The notes beneath the pieces were generated by a model. That model searched no databases and was not told where the DNA came from. It was given only the letters and a program-made list of their open reading frames with translations. A DNA stretch of 64,000 bases, from assembly GCF_051013375.1 (NCBI RefSeq), contig NZ_CP142125.1. One strand, given 5' to 3'. Shown here piece by piece: positions 16,288 through 24,857 of the stretch (its first letter is position 1; every line of letters begins with the position of its first letter). This DNA is from Kordia algicida (GTDB taxonomy: Bacteria; Bacteroidota; Bacteroidia; Flavobacteriales; Flavobacteriaceae). The position numbers and the translations under genes were made by a program.

Positions 16288-17316
16288 ATGAGTAATACCC
16301 AAATTCCTTCAGGGTGGATTGGCGGATTTGCACAGTCAAATCCTGCTTTTGCATACCCTACGCCAGATTTATCTTCTCTTGAAATGAAAGATAACATGGA
16401 TAATATTGATTTATTACAACGCCAACAAGGTGTCAAATGGCCCGAATTTAGTTGGCAAACCATTTTAGGAGATGAAAGTTCTCGATGTTTTCAAATGTTT
16501 TCTCCCTATATTTCCAGACTTGGTTATACCGACGAAGGACGCGTATATTCAATCATCTGTCCGCAACAAGGCGCTTGCTCACCAACATTTGGCTGTATGA
16601 ATGTGGAAGTTACGGTTACAGGACAACGCGGTTGGGTTGATGAAACAGCAAAGACTTTTTATGCCGATATGACTGTGGAAGGCACAATTTGGTTCAGTCC
16701 AAGTACACATCAAGATGACAAAGTAAAAAAAATCTGGGCGCTTTTTAATAAACTTGGACTCAAATTTCCATCTTCCAAAGCAAATGCTATTAAAGTAAAA
16801 ACACATAAATTTCAGGATCCAAATCATCCAATATTCCCTGTAAGTCAAGGAGAAACGCCACGTTTTAAAAGTCCTGAATTTGCAAGACATGAACTTGAAG
16901 CGTGGAATGTTGGTCATATTGATGTACAGATTGGAGGTATTGCCAAAACAGGAAATAAAATCGTTGATGATTTTAACGAAATGGTCATGTTTGCTTTCAA
17001 TACAGCTTCTGGAAATATGCTGAAACAAGGAAATACATTAACATGGAATGTGTGGTTTACGCCACCAGAATTGGTTGATAAAGAAGAATGGCGTACTCAT
17101 GCAGAACGCTGGCGAAAATCTATCGATGCCGATCATGGAAGTCCAACTGGTCCAGGAACAGAGGCTCGTTACTTTGATGGAACACCATTTAAATCTGCTG
17201 ATGCTTTTGATACCGAAATGAAAGGTGTTTTAAAAGCGGAAATAGGAACTATTAAACAAACGGAAATCAACAAAGTTGAAGGTTTTCTAAATAAGCATTT
17301 TAAAGGTGAGTTGTAA
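16288..17316 (+). CDS. Hypothetical protein of 342 residues, unrecognised family
   Basis: No family recognised. There is no signal peptide, although the protein is rich in Trp, Phe and Gly in the way of extracellular or structural proteins (IPSGWIGGFAQSNPAFAYPT at the start; GTIWFSPSTHQDD; TLTWNVWFTPPE). Four cysteines sit in a cluster around residues 91-104 (IICPQQGACSPTFGCMNV), suggesting a metal site or disulfides. A Gly-Pro linker near 287 (GSPTGPGTEARYFDG) precedes a helical C-terminus ending in LNKHFKGEL. It lies alone between convergent or divergent neighbours and ends at a strong terminator, so it forms its own transcription unit. Confidence 0.65.
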   Translation: MSNTQIPSGWIGGFAQSNPAFAYPTPDLSSLEMKDNMDNIDLLQRQQGVKWPEFSWQTILGDESSRCFQMFSPYISRLGYTDEGRVYSIICPQQGACSPTFGCMNVEVTVTGQRGWVDETAKTFYADMTVEGTIWFSPSTHQDDKVKKIWALFNKLGLKFPSSKANAIKVKTHKFQDPNHPIFPVSQGETPRFKSPEFARHELEAWNVGHIDVQIGGIAKTGNKIVDDFNEMVMFAFNTASGNMLKQGNTLTWNVWFTPPELVDKEEWRTHAERWRKSIDADHGSPTGPGTEARYFDGTPFKSADAFDTEMKGVLKAEIGTIKQTEINKVEGFLNKHFKGEL

Positions 17317-17362
17317 ATAAATCGTCTAAATACAAGATCAAGTTTATCAATTGAAATTTTAA

Positions 17363-17403
17363 AAACACCAAGGAACTATCAATATAATTTCTTGGTGTTT
17401 TTT
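17363..17403. terminator. Intrinsic terminator shared by convergent genes
   Basis: AAACACCAAG at 17363 and CTTGGTGTTT at 17391 form a perfect 10-base stem with a T run on the plus side and an A run on the other, so it can serve both the 342-residue gene (plus) and the TerB-like gene (minus). Confidence 0.8.
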
Positions 17404-17409
17404 ATGGTT

Positions 17410-18096
17410 TTATAATGGTTTTACTTCTTCAATTTCGTCTTCTGCTATGTTTTTCGTTTGCAGTTTGTCAATAATAGTACGGTACATATCTTTTGGCAAT
17501 CCGCATGCAATAAGATATTCTTTCATTAAATTTTCTTCCGATTTATCAATAATTCCATCTGCTAATAAGACAACTCCTGCTTGGGCTAAAATATTCATGA
17601 TCGCTTCCGCAGATAGTTCATTTCTGGCTTCATTCAGCAAATTGAATACAAAATTATCTTTGTTTTGATCGCGTTTCACTTGTTCCATTACTTGCATCAA
17701 TTCGGGTTTTACATCACCAAATTGTTCAATAGCATCCATAATTTCACGTTCTTCTTCTGCGGCAAAATCTCCATCAATTACCGACATGTGCGTCATAGCA
17801 GCAACCAAAGCTCTTGCATACGTATATCTTGCTTGATGTTGTACATTTTCTTGTACTGCTTGCGACTGATTAAGAATATCTTTTATTTTTTCGTTGTAGG
17901 CACTTTTACAATTATTGCATTCGTAGAAACGATCAACAACATCTAAAGGAATTACAGGAATAAAAAATAAAGTAAACCATCTTCGGTATAACTTATTTAC
18001 TAATGACCCATTTGAACAATTTGGGCAACTATTCATTAATACTGGGCTTTCGCTGATGGTGTGTTTGATTCCTCTGGTTCCGAAAATTATAAACAT
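17410..18096 (-). CDS. Zinc-ribbon and TerB-like domain protein
   Basis: A 228-residue protein. The N-terminus has a four-Cys zinc ribbon (CPNC near 24 and CNNC near 60) with a hydrophobic segment between the pairs (WFTLFFIPVIPL) that may lie on or in the membrane. From about 90 onward it is helical and resembles TerB/DjlA-type domains (AMTHMSVIDGDFAAEEEREI, then VVLLADGIIDKSEENLM), each half with an acidic loop. Family members are linked to tellurite resistance or membrane stress; no ter genes lie nearby, so that role is not inferred. The frame runs to 18153, but ATG 18096 (MFIIFGTRG) is the usual start. Confidence 0.7.
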   Translation of the reverse strand: MFIIFGTRGIKHTISESPVLMNSCPNCSNGSLVNKLYRRWFTLFFIPVIPLDVVDRFYECNNCKSAYNEKIKDILNQSQAVQENVQHQARYTYARALVAAMTHMSVIDGDFAAEEEREIMDAIEQFGDVKPELMQVMEQVKRDQNKDNFVFNLLNEARNELSAEAIMNILAQAGVVLLADGIIDKSEENLMKEYLIACGLPKDMYRTIIDKLQTKNIAEDEIEEVKPL

Positions 18097-18181
18097 ATGG
18101 TTTCCTTTTTTCGTAAATATACTATAAAATTTTAACAAAGAAATACAATGCACGCACAGTATTTACAACCATAATGTTTCC

Positions 18182-18189
18182 TATATTTG
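18182..18189 (+). promoter_or_regulatory. Promoter -7 box upstream of the MBL-rhodanese gene
   Basis: TATATTTG fits the Bacteroidota -7 consensus TAnnTTTG exactly and lies 19 bp upstream of the start codon at 18208. A weak TTTA at the expected -33 distance precedes it. A very short leader is implied. Confidence 0.55.
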
Positions 18190-18207
18190 TAGTGTAATTC
18201 AAGAAAA

Positions 18208-19617
18208 ATGAAAATTCAACAAATATATACAGGTTGCTTAGCGCAAGGTGCGTATTACATCGAATCTAATGGTGAAGCTGCAATAATTGATCCTTTACGT
18301 GAAACGAAAACGTATGTTGAAAAAGCGACTGAAAATAATGTGCATATCAAATATGTTTTTGAAACACATTTTCATGCAGATTTTGTGTCTGGTCATCTAG
18401 ACTTAGCAAAAGCGACAGGTGCCACAATTGTTTTTGGACCCGATGCTACAACAGATTACGAGATGTACAGTGCAAAAGATGGTGAAGAATTTAGCATCGG
18501 AAACATCAAAATAAAAGTACTACACACACCAGGACATACGTTAGAATCTACTACGTATTTATTGATTGATGAAAACGGCAAAGAACATGCTATTTTTTCA
18601 GGTGATACTTTATTTTTAGGTGATGTTGGACGACCTGATTTAGCCATTAAATCCGATCTTACAAAAGAGGATTTAGCAGGAATGTTGTTCGATTCGCTTC
18701 GCACAAAAATAATGCCTTTACCAGATGATGTAATTGTATATCCCGCACACGGAGCAGGTTCTGCTTGTGGAAAAAACCTCAGCAAGGAAACTGTAGGAAT
18801 CTTGGGCGAACAAAAGCAAACGAATTATGCATTGCGAGCTGATATGACGAAAGAAGAATTTATTAAAGAAGTCTTAGACGGAATTACGCCACCACCGCAA
18901 TATTTTTCTAAAAATGCTTTGCTCAACAAAGTCGGATATACTGCTTTTGAAACCGTTTTAGAAAAAGGTGATATTCCACTAACGCCAGAAAGATTTGAAG
19001 CGTTGGCAAATGAAGAAAGTGCATTGGTTTTGGATGTCCGAAACCGAAAAGATTTCCTTAATGAACATATTCCGAATAGTATTTTTATTGGACTCGACGG
19101 AAGTTTTGCGCCTTGGGTTGGTGCTTTGATTGCAGATTTGCAACAACCAATTCTGCTAGTTGTACCCAAAGGAAAATCGGCGGAAGCCATAACACGCCTC
19201 TCAAGAGTTGGTTACGACAATACGTTAGGATATTTAGAAGGAGGATTAAAAGCTTGGAAAAAAAGTGGTAGAGAAACCGCAACAATCCACTCAATATCCG
19301 CAGAAGAATTTGCAAAGCGTTTAAAGAAAAGCAAATTAAATGTACTTGATGTTCGTAAAGATGGCGAATACAAAGCAAAACACATGGAAGGTGCACAACA
19401 TTTTGCATTAGATTATATTGATAAAAACATGAATGAAGTTGACGCAAATAAAGCATATCACATACATTGTGCTGGCGGATATCGTTCCGTGATTGCAGCT
19501 TCTATCTTAAAAGCACGTGGCTTTCATAAAGTAACGGATGTTGCTGGCGGTTTTAAGCATATCAAAGAAACAGATATTCCTTTAACGGAATTTGTGTGTC
19601 CTTCTACGCTTTCTTAA
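18208..19617 (+). CDS. MBL-fold persulfide dioxygenase-like protein with two rhodanese domains
   Basis: A 469-residue fusion: metallo-beta-lactamase domain (1-240), a rhodanese-like domain (about 255-345) and a second rhodanese domain (about 365-460). The metal motif is THFHADFVSGH near 51, followed by HTPGHT near 108 and GDTLF near 133, as in ETHE1/CstB-type non-haem iron persulfide dioxygenases, which oxidise glutathione or CoA persulfide to sulfite. The first rhodanese domain has Pro-Lys-Gly in place of the active-site Cys loop and is probably inactive; the second keeps HCAGGYRS with the catalytic Cys. The likely role is sulfide/persulfide detoxification in the cytosol. It is monocistronic. 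Confidence 0.88.
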   Translation: MKIQQIYTGCLAQGAYYIESNGEAAIIDPLRETKTYVEKATENNVHIKYVFETHFHADFVSGHLDLAKATGATIVFGPDATTDYEMYSAKDGEEFSIGNIKIKVLHTPGHTLESTTYLLIDENGKEHAIFSGDTLFLGDVGRPDLAIKSDLTKEDLAGMLFDSLRTKIMPLPDDVIVYPAHGAGSACGKNLSKETVGILGEQKQTNYALRADMTKEEFIKEVLDGITPPPQYFSKNALLNKVGYTAFETVLEKGDIPLTPERFEALANEESALVLDVRNRKDFLNEHIPNSIFIGLDGSFAPWVGALIADLQQPILLVVPKGKSAEAITRLSRVGYDNTLGYLEGGLKAWKKSGRETATIHSISAEEFAKRLKKSKLNVLDVRKDGEYKAKHMEGAQHFALDYIDKNMNEVDANKAYHIHCAGGYRSVIAASILKARGFHKVTDVAGGFKHIKETDIPLTEFVCPSTLS

Positions 19618-19633
19618 ATAAAAATAGAAACTA

Positions 19634-19656
19634 AAAAAAGTGTTCTAATCACTTCT
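19634..19656 (+). terminator. Terminator of the MBL-rhodanese gene
   Basis: AAAAGTG and CACTTCTTT form a short stem around a seven-base loop shortly after the stop codon, with A and T runs on the two sides. A second, stronger GC hairpin follows at 19671. Confidence 0.45.
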
Positions 19657-19671
19657 TTATATAAATAAAAA

Positions 19672-19695
19672 AAAGGCGCTTGGTCTGGCGCCTTT
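19672..19695. terminator. Bidirectional terminator between convergent genes
   Basis: AAAGGCGC and GCGCCTTT form a perfect eight-base GC-rich stem with an eight-base loop, flanked by a long A run. It lies between the MBL-rhodanese gene (plus) and the M57 protease gene (minus). Confidence 0.8.
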
Positions 19696-19758
19696 ATATG
19701 TGCTAAAAATCACTCGTGATTTTATTTTGTTTTATTTAGTATACTATTTGAATGCTTC

Positions 19759-20595
19759 CTAGTATAAGAAGTTTAAAGCAGTAATGTCGTTTCCGTTAAA
19801 TTCTCCATCTTCTGAAGAACTGAAACAAGCATTCATTAAAGATGTTGGATCCCAACCTGTAGGTGTTCCTGGAATATGGATTGCTCCAACTCCTGCACTA
19901 CCTTCATTTGAATTTTGTCCACAACTTTGTCTGCTGAAGTAGTCTGAATGACGGAATCCAATCGAGTGTCCTATTTCATGTCCAATTACATGTTCATGTA
20001 CATTGTTACTGTAAGGAGCCATACCTGAGTTAATTTTAACCCACTTGTATGGATTTCCTCCTGAAGGGAAACCTGCAGATCCACCTGCTCCACCTTGTAC
20101 TTGATATACTACCATATCTTTATTTTGATAGTCAGTACCAAATGTTAATTGGAAACTAATACTTAGGTTTAATGCATTATAGTTATCTACTGCCCATCTA
20201 AGTCCAGTTTGCATTTTAGTTGTTAATCCATTAGAGTTATTTCCTGTATATCCAATGATTGTAATTACTCCTGGAGAAACTAAATTGTTTGTACGATATT
20301 GTTTGCTTGTAATATCTCCACCGAGTTCCATGTTCATTAATTGGTCACGTGTAAAGAAGATATCACCTTCCATCATATATCCTTCTTCGATTTTACCATT
20401 TGGCTTTTCGAAAGATGCTTCTTGCATATCGAATGTGTTGAAGTGAAGTGATTGTGCTTTTTGAAGTACGTCTTGTGGGATTCCGATAGCTGTGTCTTGC
20501 TCCTCGTCTACTACGGCAGTGTCTTTACTACAAGATACCATAGTGATCCCTAACCCTAATGCCAACGCAAAGGTTAAGTTTTTAATTTTTTTCAT
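19759..20595 (-). CDS. M57-family (dual-action HEIGH) zinc metalloprotease lipoprotein
   Basis: A 278-residue secreted protease. ATG 20595 gives a lipoprotein signal ending in MVSC (Cys near 22); the frame runs upstream to 20670, but that stretch lacks a signal. The catalytic motif HEIGHSIGFRHSDY (HExxHxxGxxH with the third ligand) is near residue 205. Two late Cys (SCGQN and NACFS) could form a disulfide. The family is abundant in Bacteroidota and assumed to act extracellularly; the substrate is unknown. Neighbours are convergent (MBL) or separated by a 220-bp A+T-rich gap, so it is a single-gene unit. Confidence 0.88.
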   Translation of the reverse strand: MKKIKNLTFALALGLGITMVSCSKDTAVVDEEQDTAIGIPQDVLQKAQSLHFNTFDMQEASFEKPNGKIEEGYMMEGDIFFTRDQLMNMELGGDITSKQYRTNNLVSPGVITIIGYTGNNSNGLTTKMQTGLRWAVDNYNALNLSISFQLTFGTDYQNKDMVVYQVQGGAGGSAGFPSGGNPYKWVKINSGMAPYSNNVHEHVIGHEIGHSIGFRHSDYFSRQSCGQNSNEGSAGVGAIHIPGTPTGWDPTSLMNACFSSSEDGEFNGNDITALNFLY

Positions 20596-20652
20596 TTTAA
20601 AAGTTTTTTCGGTTAATGTTATAAATTGTTTGGAGCGATTTTTAACACAGTC

Positions 20653-20660
20653 CAAAAGTA
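20653..20660 (-). promoter_or_regulatory. Promoter -7 box of the M57 protease gene
   Basis: TACTTTTG on the minus strand matches TAnnTTTG and lies 57 bp upstream of the chosen start at 20595, which also supports that start over the longer frame beginning at 20670. No good -33 TTTG was seen. Confidence 0.45.
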
Positions 20661-20751
20661 AAAAAAACATTGAATAATCACTAATAAAATGTTAAAAAAA
20701 TTAATAATACTTAAAAAATTAACACATTTTACATGTTTTGTTAGAAATTTA

Positions 20752-20785
20752 TCAAAAAAAATAAGCACCTAAAAAAGTGCTTATT
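20752..20785 (-). terminator. Terminator of the clpS-containing operon
   Basis: On the minus strand AATAAGCAC, an eight-base loop and GTGCTTATT are followed by a run of T. It lies 30 bp after the clpS stop and closes the operon that begins with the BT_3928 gene. Confidence 0.85.
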
Positions 20786-20816
20786 ATCCATGATTTATTT
20801 AAAATAATTTGTTTAT

Positions 20817-21092
20817 CTATACTATTTCAGCAGAAAGCCCAGCTTCAAGTAGCTTACTACATCTGGGTTTTAATTCTTCATATTTTCCTGTTTTTACAGT
20901 GCATTTTCCTTTATAGTGTACAATTATAGAACATTGTTCTGCTTGTTCTGCGGTATGATCGCAAGCATAAATTAGTGTTTCAATTACATGATCGAATGTA
21001 TTTACATCGTCATTGTACAATACTATTTCATTGTTCTTTTGTACATCTTCTAAGGTGAGAAGTTCTTCCTTAATTTTTTCTTGTGTACTCAT
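20817..21092 (-). CDS. clpS: ATP-dependent Clp protease adaptor ClpS
   Basis: A 91-residue adaptor that delivers N-degron substrates to ClpAP-type proteases. Family features: an acidic flexible N-terminus, VLYNDDVNTFDHVIETL near 26-42 with the conserved Asn-Asp-Asp and the N-degron pocket, then CDHTAEQAEQCSIIVHYKGK with the Met/Ile-gated pocket wall, and the end GLSAEIV. The frame can be read from GTG 21098, but ATG 21092 (MSTQEKIKEEL) is the normal start. It follows prmA by 16 bp, a common neighbour arrangement in Flavobacteriaceae. Confidence 0.93.
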   Translation of the reverse strand: MSTQEKIKEELLTLEDVQKNNEIVLYNDDVNTFDHVIETLIYACDHTAEQAEQCSIIVHYKGKCTVKTGKYEELKPRCSKLLEAGLSAEIV

Positions 21093-21108
21093 TTTCACTA
21101 TTTTACTG

Positions 21109-21942
21109 CTAATTTACAAATTTTAGCGCAACCCAATTATTTTTTTCTAGTTTGTCTGCAAATTTTAACGCACTTTTAGTACATTCTTCGGTAATCATAG
21201 GAATATCTTCCGTATAAAAACCACTTAAAAATAAAATTCCGCCTGCATTCAAACAAGTAGCATATTGATGAATGTCCTTTAATAGAATGTTCCTGTTGAT
21301 GTTTGCAATGATAATGTCATATTTTTTATCCTTCAACAAAGAAACATCGCCTTCGTATACCGAAATATGATGACAATTGTTGCGTTCCACATTTTCAAGG
21401 GAATTAAGGTAACACCAATTGTCAATATCAATCGCGTCTAATGGTTTGGCGCCTTTCATTTCTGCTAAGATTGCCAAAACACCAGTTCCGCAACCCATAT
21501 CCAACACTTTTTTATTTGTCATATCGGTGTTTAAGATATGTTGCAACATCATGTGTGTTGTTTCGTGATGACCAGTCCCAAAGCTCATTTTCGGTTCAAT
21601 GACAATGTCATAAGCAACCGAGGGTTTTTCATGGAATGGTGCGCGTACTACACATTTTCCGTCTACTTCTATAGCTTCAAAATTCTTTTCCCATTCTTCG
21701 TTCCAGTTGACTTGTGCTATTTCTTCATGCTGATAACTGATTTCAAATTCGGTACTTTTTAGTATTTGAATATCTTCCAAAATTTCTGCATGCCAATCAT
21801 CTTTTTGTATGTATGCGTTGACACCTTCTTCATTTTCTACAAAGCTTTCAAAACCTGCAAAACCTAACTCTGCAATCAAAATTTCGGTTGCTGGCTGCAT
21901 AGGTTGTACTTTGAATGTGTATCCAATATAGGTTGTAGACAT
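21109..21942 (-). CDS. prmA: Ribosomal protein L11 methyltransferase
   Basis: Methylates lysines of ribosomal protein L11 using S-adenosylmethionine. The 277-residue protein has the small N-terminal L11-recognition domain (1-85), a linker, then the Rossmann methyltransferase domain: motif I VLDMGCGTGVLAILAEMKGA near 143, the acidic AIDID that binds the SAM ribose, and motif IV IIANINRNILL near 208. It follows tpiA with one base between, so translation is probably coupled. Confidence 0.93.
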   Translation of the reverse strand: MSTTYIGYTFKVQPMQPATEILIAELGFAGFESFVENEEGVNAYIQKDDWHAEILEDIQILKSTEFEISYQHEEIAQVNWNEEWEKNFEAIEVDGKCVVRAPFHEKPSVAYDIVIEPKMSFGTGHHETTHMMLQHILNTDMTNKKVLDMGCGTGVLAILAEMKGAKPLDAIDIDNWCYLNSLENVERNNCHHISVYEGDVSLLKDKKYDIIIANINRNILLKDIHQYATCLNAGGILFLSGFYTEDIPMITEECTKSALKFADKLEKNNWVALKFVN

Positions 21943-21943
21943 A

Positions 21944-22693
21944 TTATATAGCGTTTATGATGGCAACGAAATCTGCAGCTTTTAGGGAAGCACCACCAAT
22001 TAATCCTCCATCAACATCTTCTTTTGCAAAAATTTCTGCGGCATTGGCAGGTTTTACACTTCCTCCATATAAAATAGAAACGCCATTTCCTGTTTCGTCT
22101 CCAAATTTCTCTGAAACTGTTTTACGAATAAACGCGTGCATTTCTTGTGCTTGCTCAGGCGAAGCCGTTTCTCCTGTTCCAATTGCCCAAACCGGCTCGT
22201 AGGCTAATACAATATTTTTCCAAGCTGCTGTATCTAAATGAAAGAGTGCATTTTTTAACTGATTTTCTACGATATTGAAATGATTTCCAGCTTTGCGATC
22301 TTCTAATTCTTCCCCAAAACAAAAAATAATTTCTAGCTCGTTAGCTAAGGCTGCATCTACTTTTTTGGCTAATAATTCATCGGTTTCACCAAAATAAGCT
22401 CTACGTTCACTGTGTCCTAAAATTACCGTTTTAATTCCGACACTTTTTAGCATTCTTGCAGAAACTTCTCCTGTATATGCACCTTTCGCTTCTTGGTGCA
22501 TATTTTGTGCAATTACCTCAACATTGAATGTTTTTAATACGTTAAACGCCTGAAAAAGATTTACAAATGCTGGTGCGACCATCACGCTGGCATCTGTGTT
22601 TGGTACTTGTTCAATTAAGTCATTTAATAAAGCTTCCGTTTCAGAAAGATCATTGTTCATTTTCCAGTTTCCTGCAACTATTTTACGTCTCAT
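21944..22693 (-). CDS. tpiA: Triosephosphate isomerase
   Basis: Interconverts dihydroxyacetone phosphate and glyceraldehyde 3-phosphate in glycolysis. The 249-residue TIM barrel shows GNWKMN with the catalytic Lys (near 11), GHSERR with the catalytic His (near 96), AYEPVWAIGTG with the catalytic Glu and the flexible loop (near 165-175), and the phosphate loops YGGSVKPANA and GLIGGASL. It is full length for the family. It is in the operon with TlpA upstream (14 bp) and prmA downstream (1 bp). Confidence 0.97.
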   Translation of the reverse strand: MRRKIVAGNWKMNNDLSETEALLNDLIEQVPNTDASVMVAPAFVNLFQAFNVLKTFNVEVIAQNMHQEAKGAYTGEVSARMLKSVGIKTVILGHSERRAYFGETDELLAKKVDAALANELEIIFCFGEELEDRKAGNHFNIVENQLKNALFHLDTAAWKNIVLAYEPVWAIGTGETASPEQAQEMHAFIRKTVSEKFGDETGNGVSILYGGSVKPANAAEIFAKEDVDGGLIGGASLKAADFVAIINAI

Positions 22694-22707
22694 GTTATTA
22701 GTTTTTT

Positions 22708-23199
22708 TTATTGTTTGATTGCGTTTTGCAATGCTTCATCATTGGTTTTTATAGCTTCAAAAAGCTTGATGCTTCCGTCAGGATTCACAATCATGTATCG
22801 TGGAATCCAATTGAGTCCAATGGCTTTTCCAAAAGCACCTTTCATGCCCGATGTTACAAAGTAATGTTCTCCGACAAGGTTATATTTTTGAATACCAGCT
22901 TTCCAGCTATTTTCTTTTCGATCCAAAGATAAAAATAGGTAGGTTAACTGCGAATTATTTTTTTGAATTTCTTTTACGCCCGGAATTCCTTCCAAACAAT
23001 CGCCACACCAAGAAGCCCAAACGTCAATAAATATCGTTTGTCCTTTGTGTTTTTCCAGTATTTCTTTGAATTTTATATTTTTCCCATCAACAGTACGCAT
23101 GGTTTCTTGTAATGCTTCTGGCGGAAATTCTGTTAAGATTTCTTTTTTACAACCAATTACTAAGAAAGCAATAGTGAGTATGTATATGAAGTGTCTCAT
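22708..23199 (-). CDS. TlpA/thioredoxin-like lipoprotein
   Basis: A 163-residue periplasmic thioredoxin-fold protein. ATG 23199 begins a lipoprotein signal with lipobox VIGC (Cys near 17); the frame extends upstream to 23253 without a signal. The redox motif is WASWCGDC near residue 60, with the cis-Pro loop LNWIPRYMI near 135. Cys-Gly-Asp-Cys differs from the common Cys-x-Pro-Cys and suggests a thiol-disulfide reductase of altered potential. It is separated by one base from the upstream YkuD gene. Confidence 0.85.
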   Translation of the reverse strand: MRHFIYILTIAFLVIGCKKEILTEFPPEALQETMRTVDGKNIKFKEILEKHKGQTIFIDVWASWCGDCLEGIPGVKEIQKNNSQLTYLFLSLDRKENSWKAGIQKYNLVGEHYFVTSGMKGAFGKAIGLNWIPRYMIVNPDGSIKLFEAIKTNDEALQNAIKQ

Positions 23200-23200
23200 T

Positions 23201-23770
23201 CTACTTTTGAATTGTAATTTGCGTTTTTTTGGTAATGTATGGGTAGATTTCATTTACGTCACTGTTTTTCATTGAAATGCATCCAAGTGTCCAATTTTGC
23301 TTTGTATCAATCATGTGATCCATTCCTTCGGGAACACCGTGAATACCTACTTCTCCTCCAATAGTTTCTCCTTCTTTGATAATTCCGTTTGCTTTACGCT
23401 GATTGAACTTTTTCCAAGAACTTTTATTCGGGTAATCAATCCAAATAAATTTTGACCAACTGCGATGCGGATATTTGTCTCGTACTCCAAAAACACCTTC
23501 TGGCGTTCGTTTGTCGCCTTCTTTTTCTTTATCGTCTACAGGATTTCCTCCAAAAACAACATTGTATTTTTTTACCAACGTATCTGCCGTAAAAACGGAA
23601 AGTGTATAATCACTTTTGTCAATAAGAATACGAATACTCGTTTTTGCGGGCAATAATTGTTTTAGTGTTGTTTCAGAAGTTTTGGCATTTTTGTTTGCTG
23701 TTTCCCGTTTGCACGATTGCACACAAAACAATGTAATTAAAGAGACGAAAAGTAGCGTAAAAGCTTTCAT
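23201..23770 (-). CDS. L,D-transpeptidase (YkuD family) lipoprotein
   Basis: A 189-residue secreted protein: signal with lipobox VQSC (Cys near 20), then a YkuD catalytic domain. The active-site region reads GIHGVPEGMDHMIDTKQ and TLGCISMKNSDV, matching the family HG(x)n S/T-x-GC pattern with the catalytic Cys near 166; Met replaces the usual Arg after GCxx. Family members make 3-3 peptidoglycan cross-links or attach proteins to the wall. It adjoins the ABC permease gene with no gap. Confidence 0.85.
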   Translation of the reverse strand: MKAFTLLFVSLITLFCVQSCKRETANKNAKTSETTLKQLLPAKTSIRILIDKSDYTLSVFTADTLVKKYNVVFGGNPVDDKEKEGDKRTPEGVFGVRDKYPHRSWSKFIWIDYPNKSSWKKFNQRKANGIIKEGETIGGEVGIHGVPEGMDHMIDTKQNWTLGCISMKNSDVNEIYPYITKKTQITIQK

Positions 23771-24847
23771 TTATTTTAACCGAATTTTTGGATCAAGCCA
23801 GCCGTAAATAATATCTACCAATATGTTGATGATGACAAACATGCTCGCAATAATTAATACAGAACCCATAATTATAGGCAAATCTTGACTGTTTAATGCG
23901 TCTACGATTTCTTTTCCAAGTCCGTTCCAACCAAAGATATATTCTACAAAAACAGCGCCTGCCAACATGGAAGCAAACCAACCTGATATTGCTGTTATTA
24001 CTGGATTCAGCGCGTTTTTGATTGCGTGTTTTTTTACGATTTGGAATTCACTTAATCCTTTTGCTCTAGCGGTTCGGATATAATCTTGATTGAATACTTC
24101 CAACAGCGAGTTTCGCATGAGTTGAATGACCACTGCCAACGGACGAATTCCCAGAACAATAGCTGGTAAGATGAGATTTTTCCAGCGAATGCTGATTGAT
24201 TCGCCAAAATCATCCACTTCATATAAACTTCCTGTCATGTTTAGGTTTGTGAATTCGTGCAATAAAAAACCAAAAATCCACGCAAATAGAATGGCACTAA
24301 AAAACGATGGAACGCTCATTCCTAATGTACTGATAATTTGAATGGCTCTATCAATAAATGTGTCTTTGTATAATGCAGAAATAACACCAAAAATGATTCC
24401 TAATAACATGGCAATACTAATCGCAGCAACTGCTAAAACAATTGTATTTGGCAAGGTTTCTTTGATAACTTGCGATACGGTTTTTCCAGATTTTTGAAAC
24501 GATTCACGCAAATACGGAAATTTTAAAACTGTCGTCGTATTTCCTATCGTAAAAAGTTTTACTGCGCTGTATTTGTTTTTGGACAAATAGGTATAATCGC
24601 CTTCTTGAGTAGAGTGAAACGACAATGGAAATAAGTCATTTAAGTAGTATGCATATTGTGTCAAAATTGGTTTGTCAAAGCCATATTTTTTCTTTACGAT
24701 CGCAACTTGTTCTTCTGTTTGGTTTTGTCCAAGCATCATTTTTGCAGGATCGCCAGGTAAGATATTGAACAAGAAAAATATGACCGTAACGACTCCGAAA
24801 AGCGTTAGGAATGCATATCCAATTTTATGTAAAATGTATTTTCCCAA
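23771..24847 (-). CDS. ABC transporter permease, DppB/OppB type
   Basis: Inner-membrane permease of the peptide/nickel uptake class, 358 residues. About six transmembrane segments; the GDPAKMMLGQN motif near 31 and the cytosolic EAA loop RTARAKGLSEFQIVKKHAIK near 258 are characteristic. A periplasmic loop of about 70 residues between the first two membrane segments makes it longer than the enteric proteins. Neither an ATPase nor a substrate-binding protein gene adjoins it, so partners must be encoded elsewhere. It is embedded in an operon with cell-wall and redox genes, and peptide recycling is a possible role (inference). Confidence 0.88.
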   Translation of the reverse strand: MGKYILHKIGYAFLTLFGVVTVIFFLFNILPGDPAKMMLGQNQTEEQVAIVKKKYGFDKPILTQYAYYLNDLFPLSFHSTQEGDYTYLSKNKYSAVKLFTIGNTTTVLKFPYLRESFQKSGKTVSQVIKETLPNTIVLAVAAISIAMLLGIIFGVISALYKDTFIDRAIQIISTLGMSVPSFFSAILFAWIFGFLLHEFTNLNMTGSLYEVDDFGESISIRWKNLILPAIVLGIRPLAVVIQLMRNSLLEVFNQDYIRTARAKGLSEFQIVKKHAIKNALNPVITAISGWFASMLAGAVFVEYIFGWNGLGKEIVDALNSQDLPIIMGSVLIIASMFVIINILVDIIYGWLDPKIRLK

Positions 24848-24857
24848 AAATAGTTTG

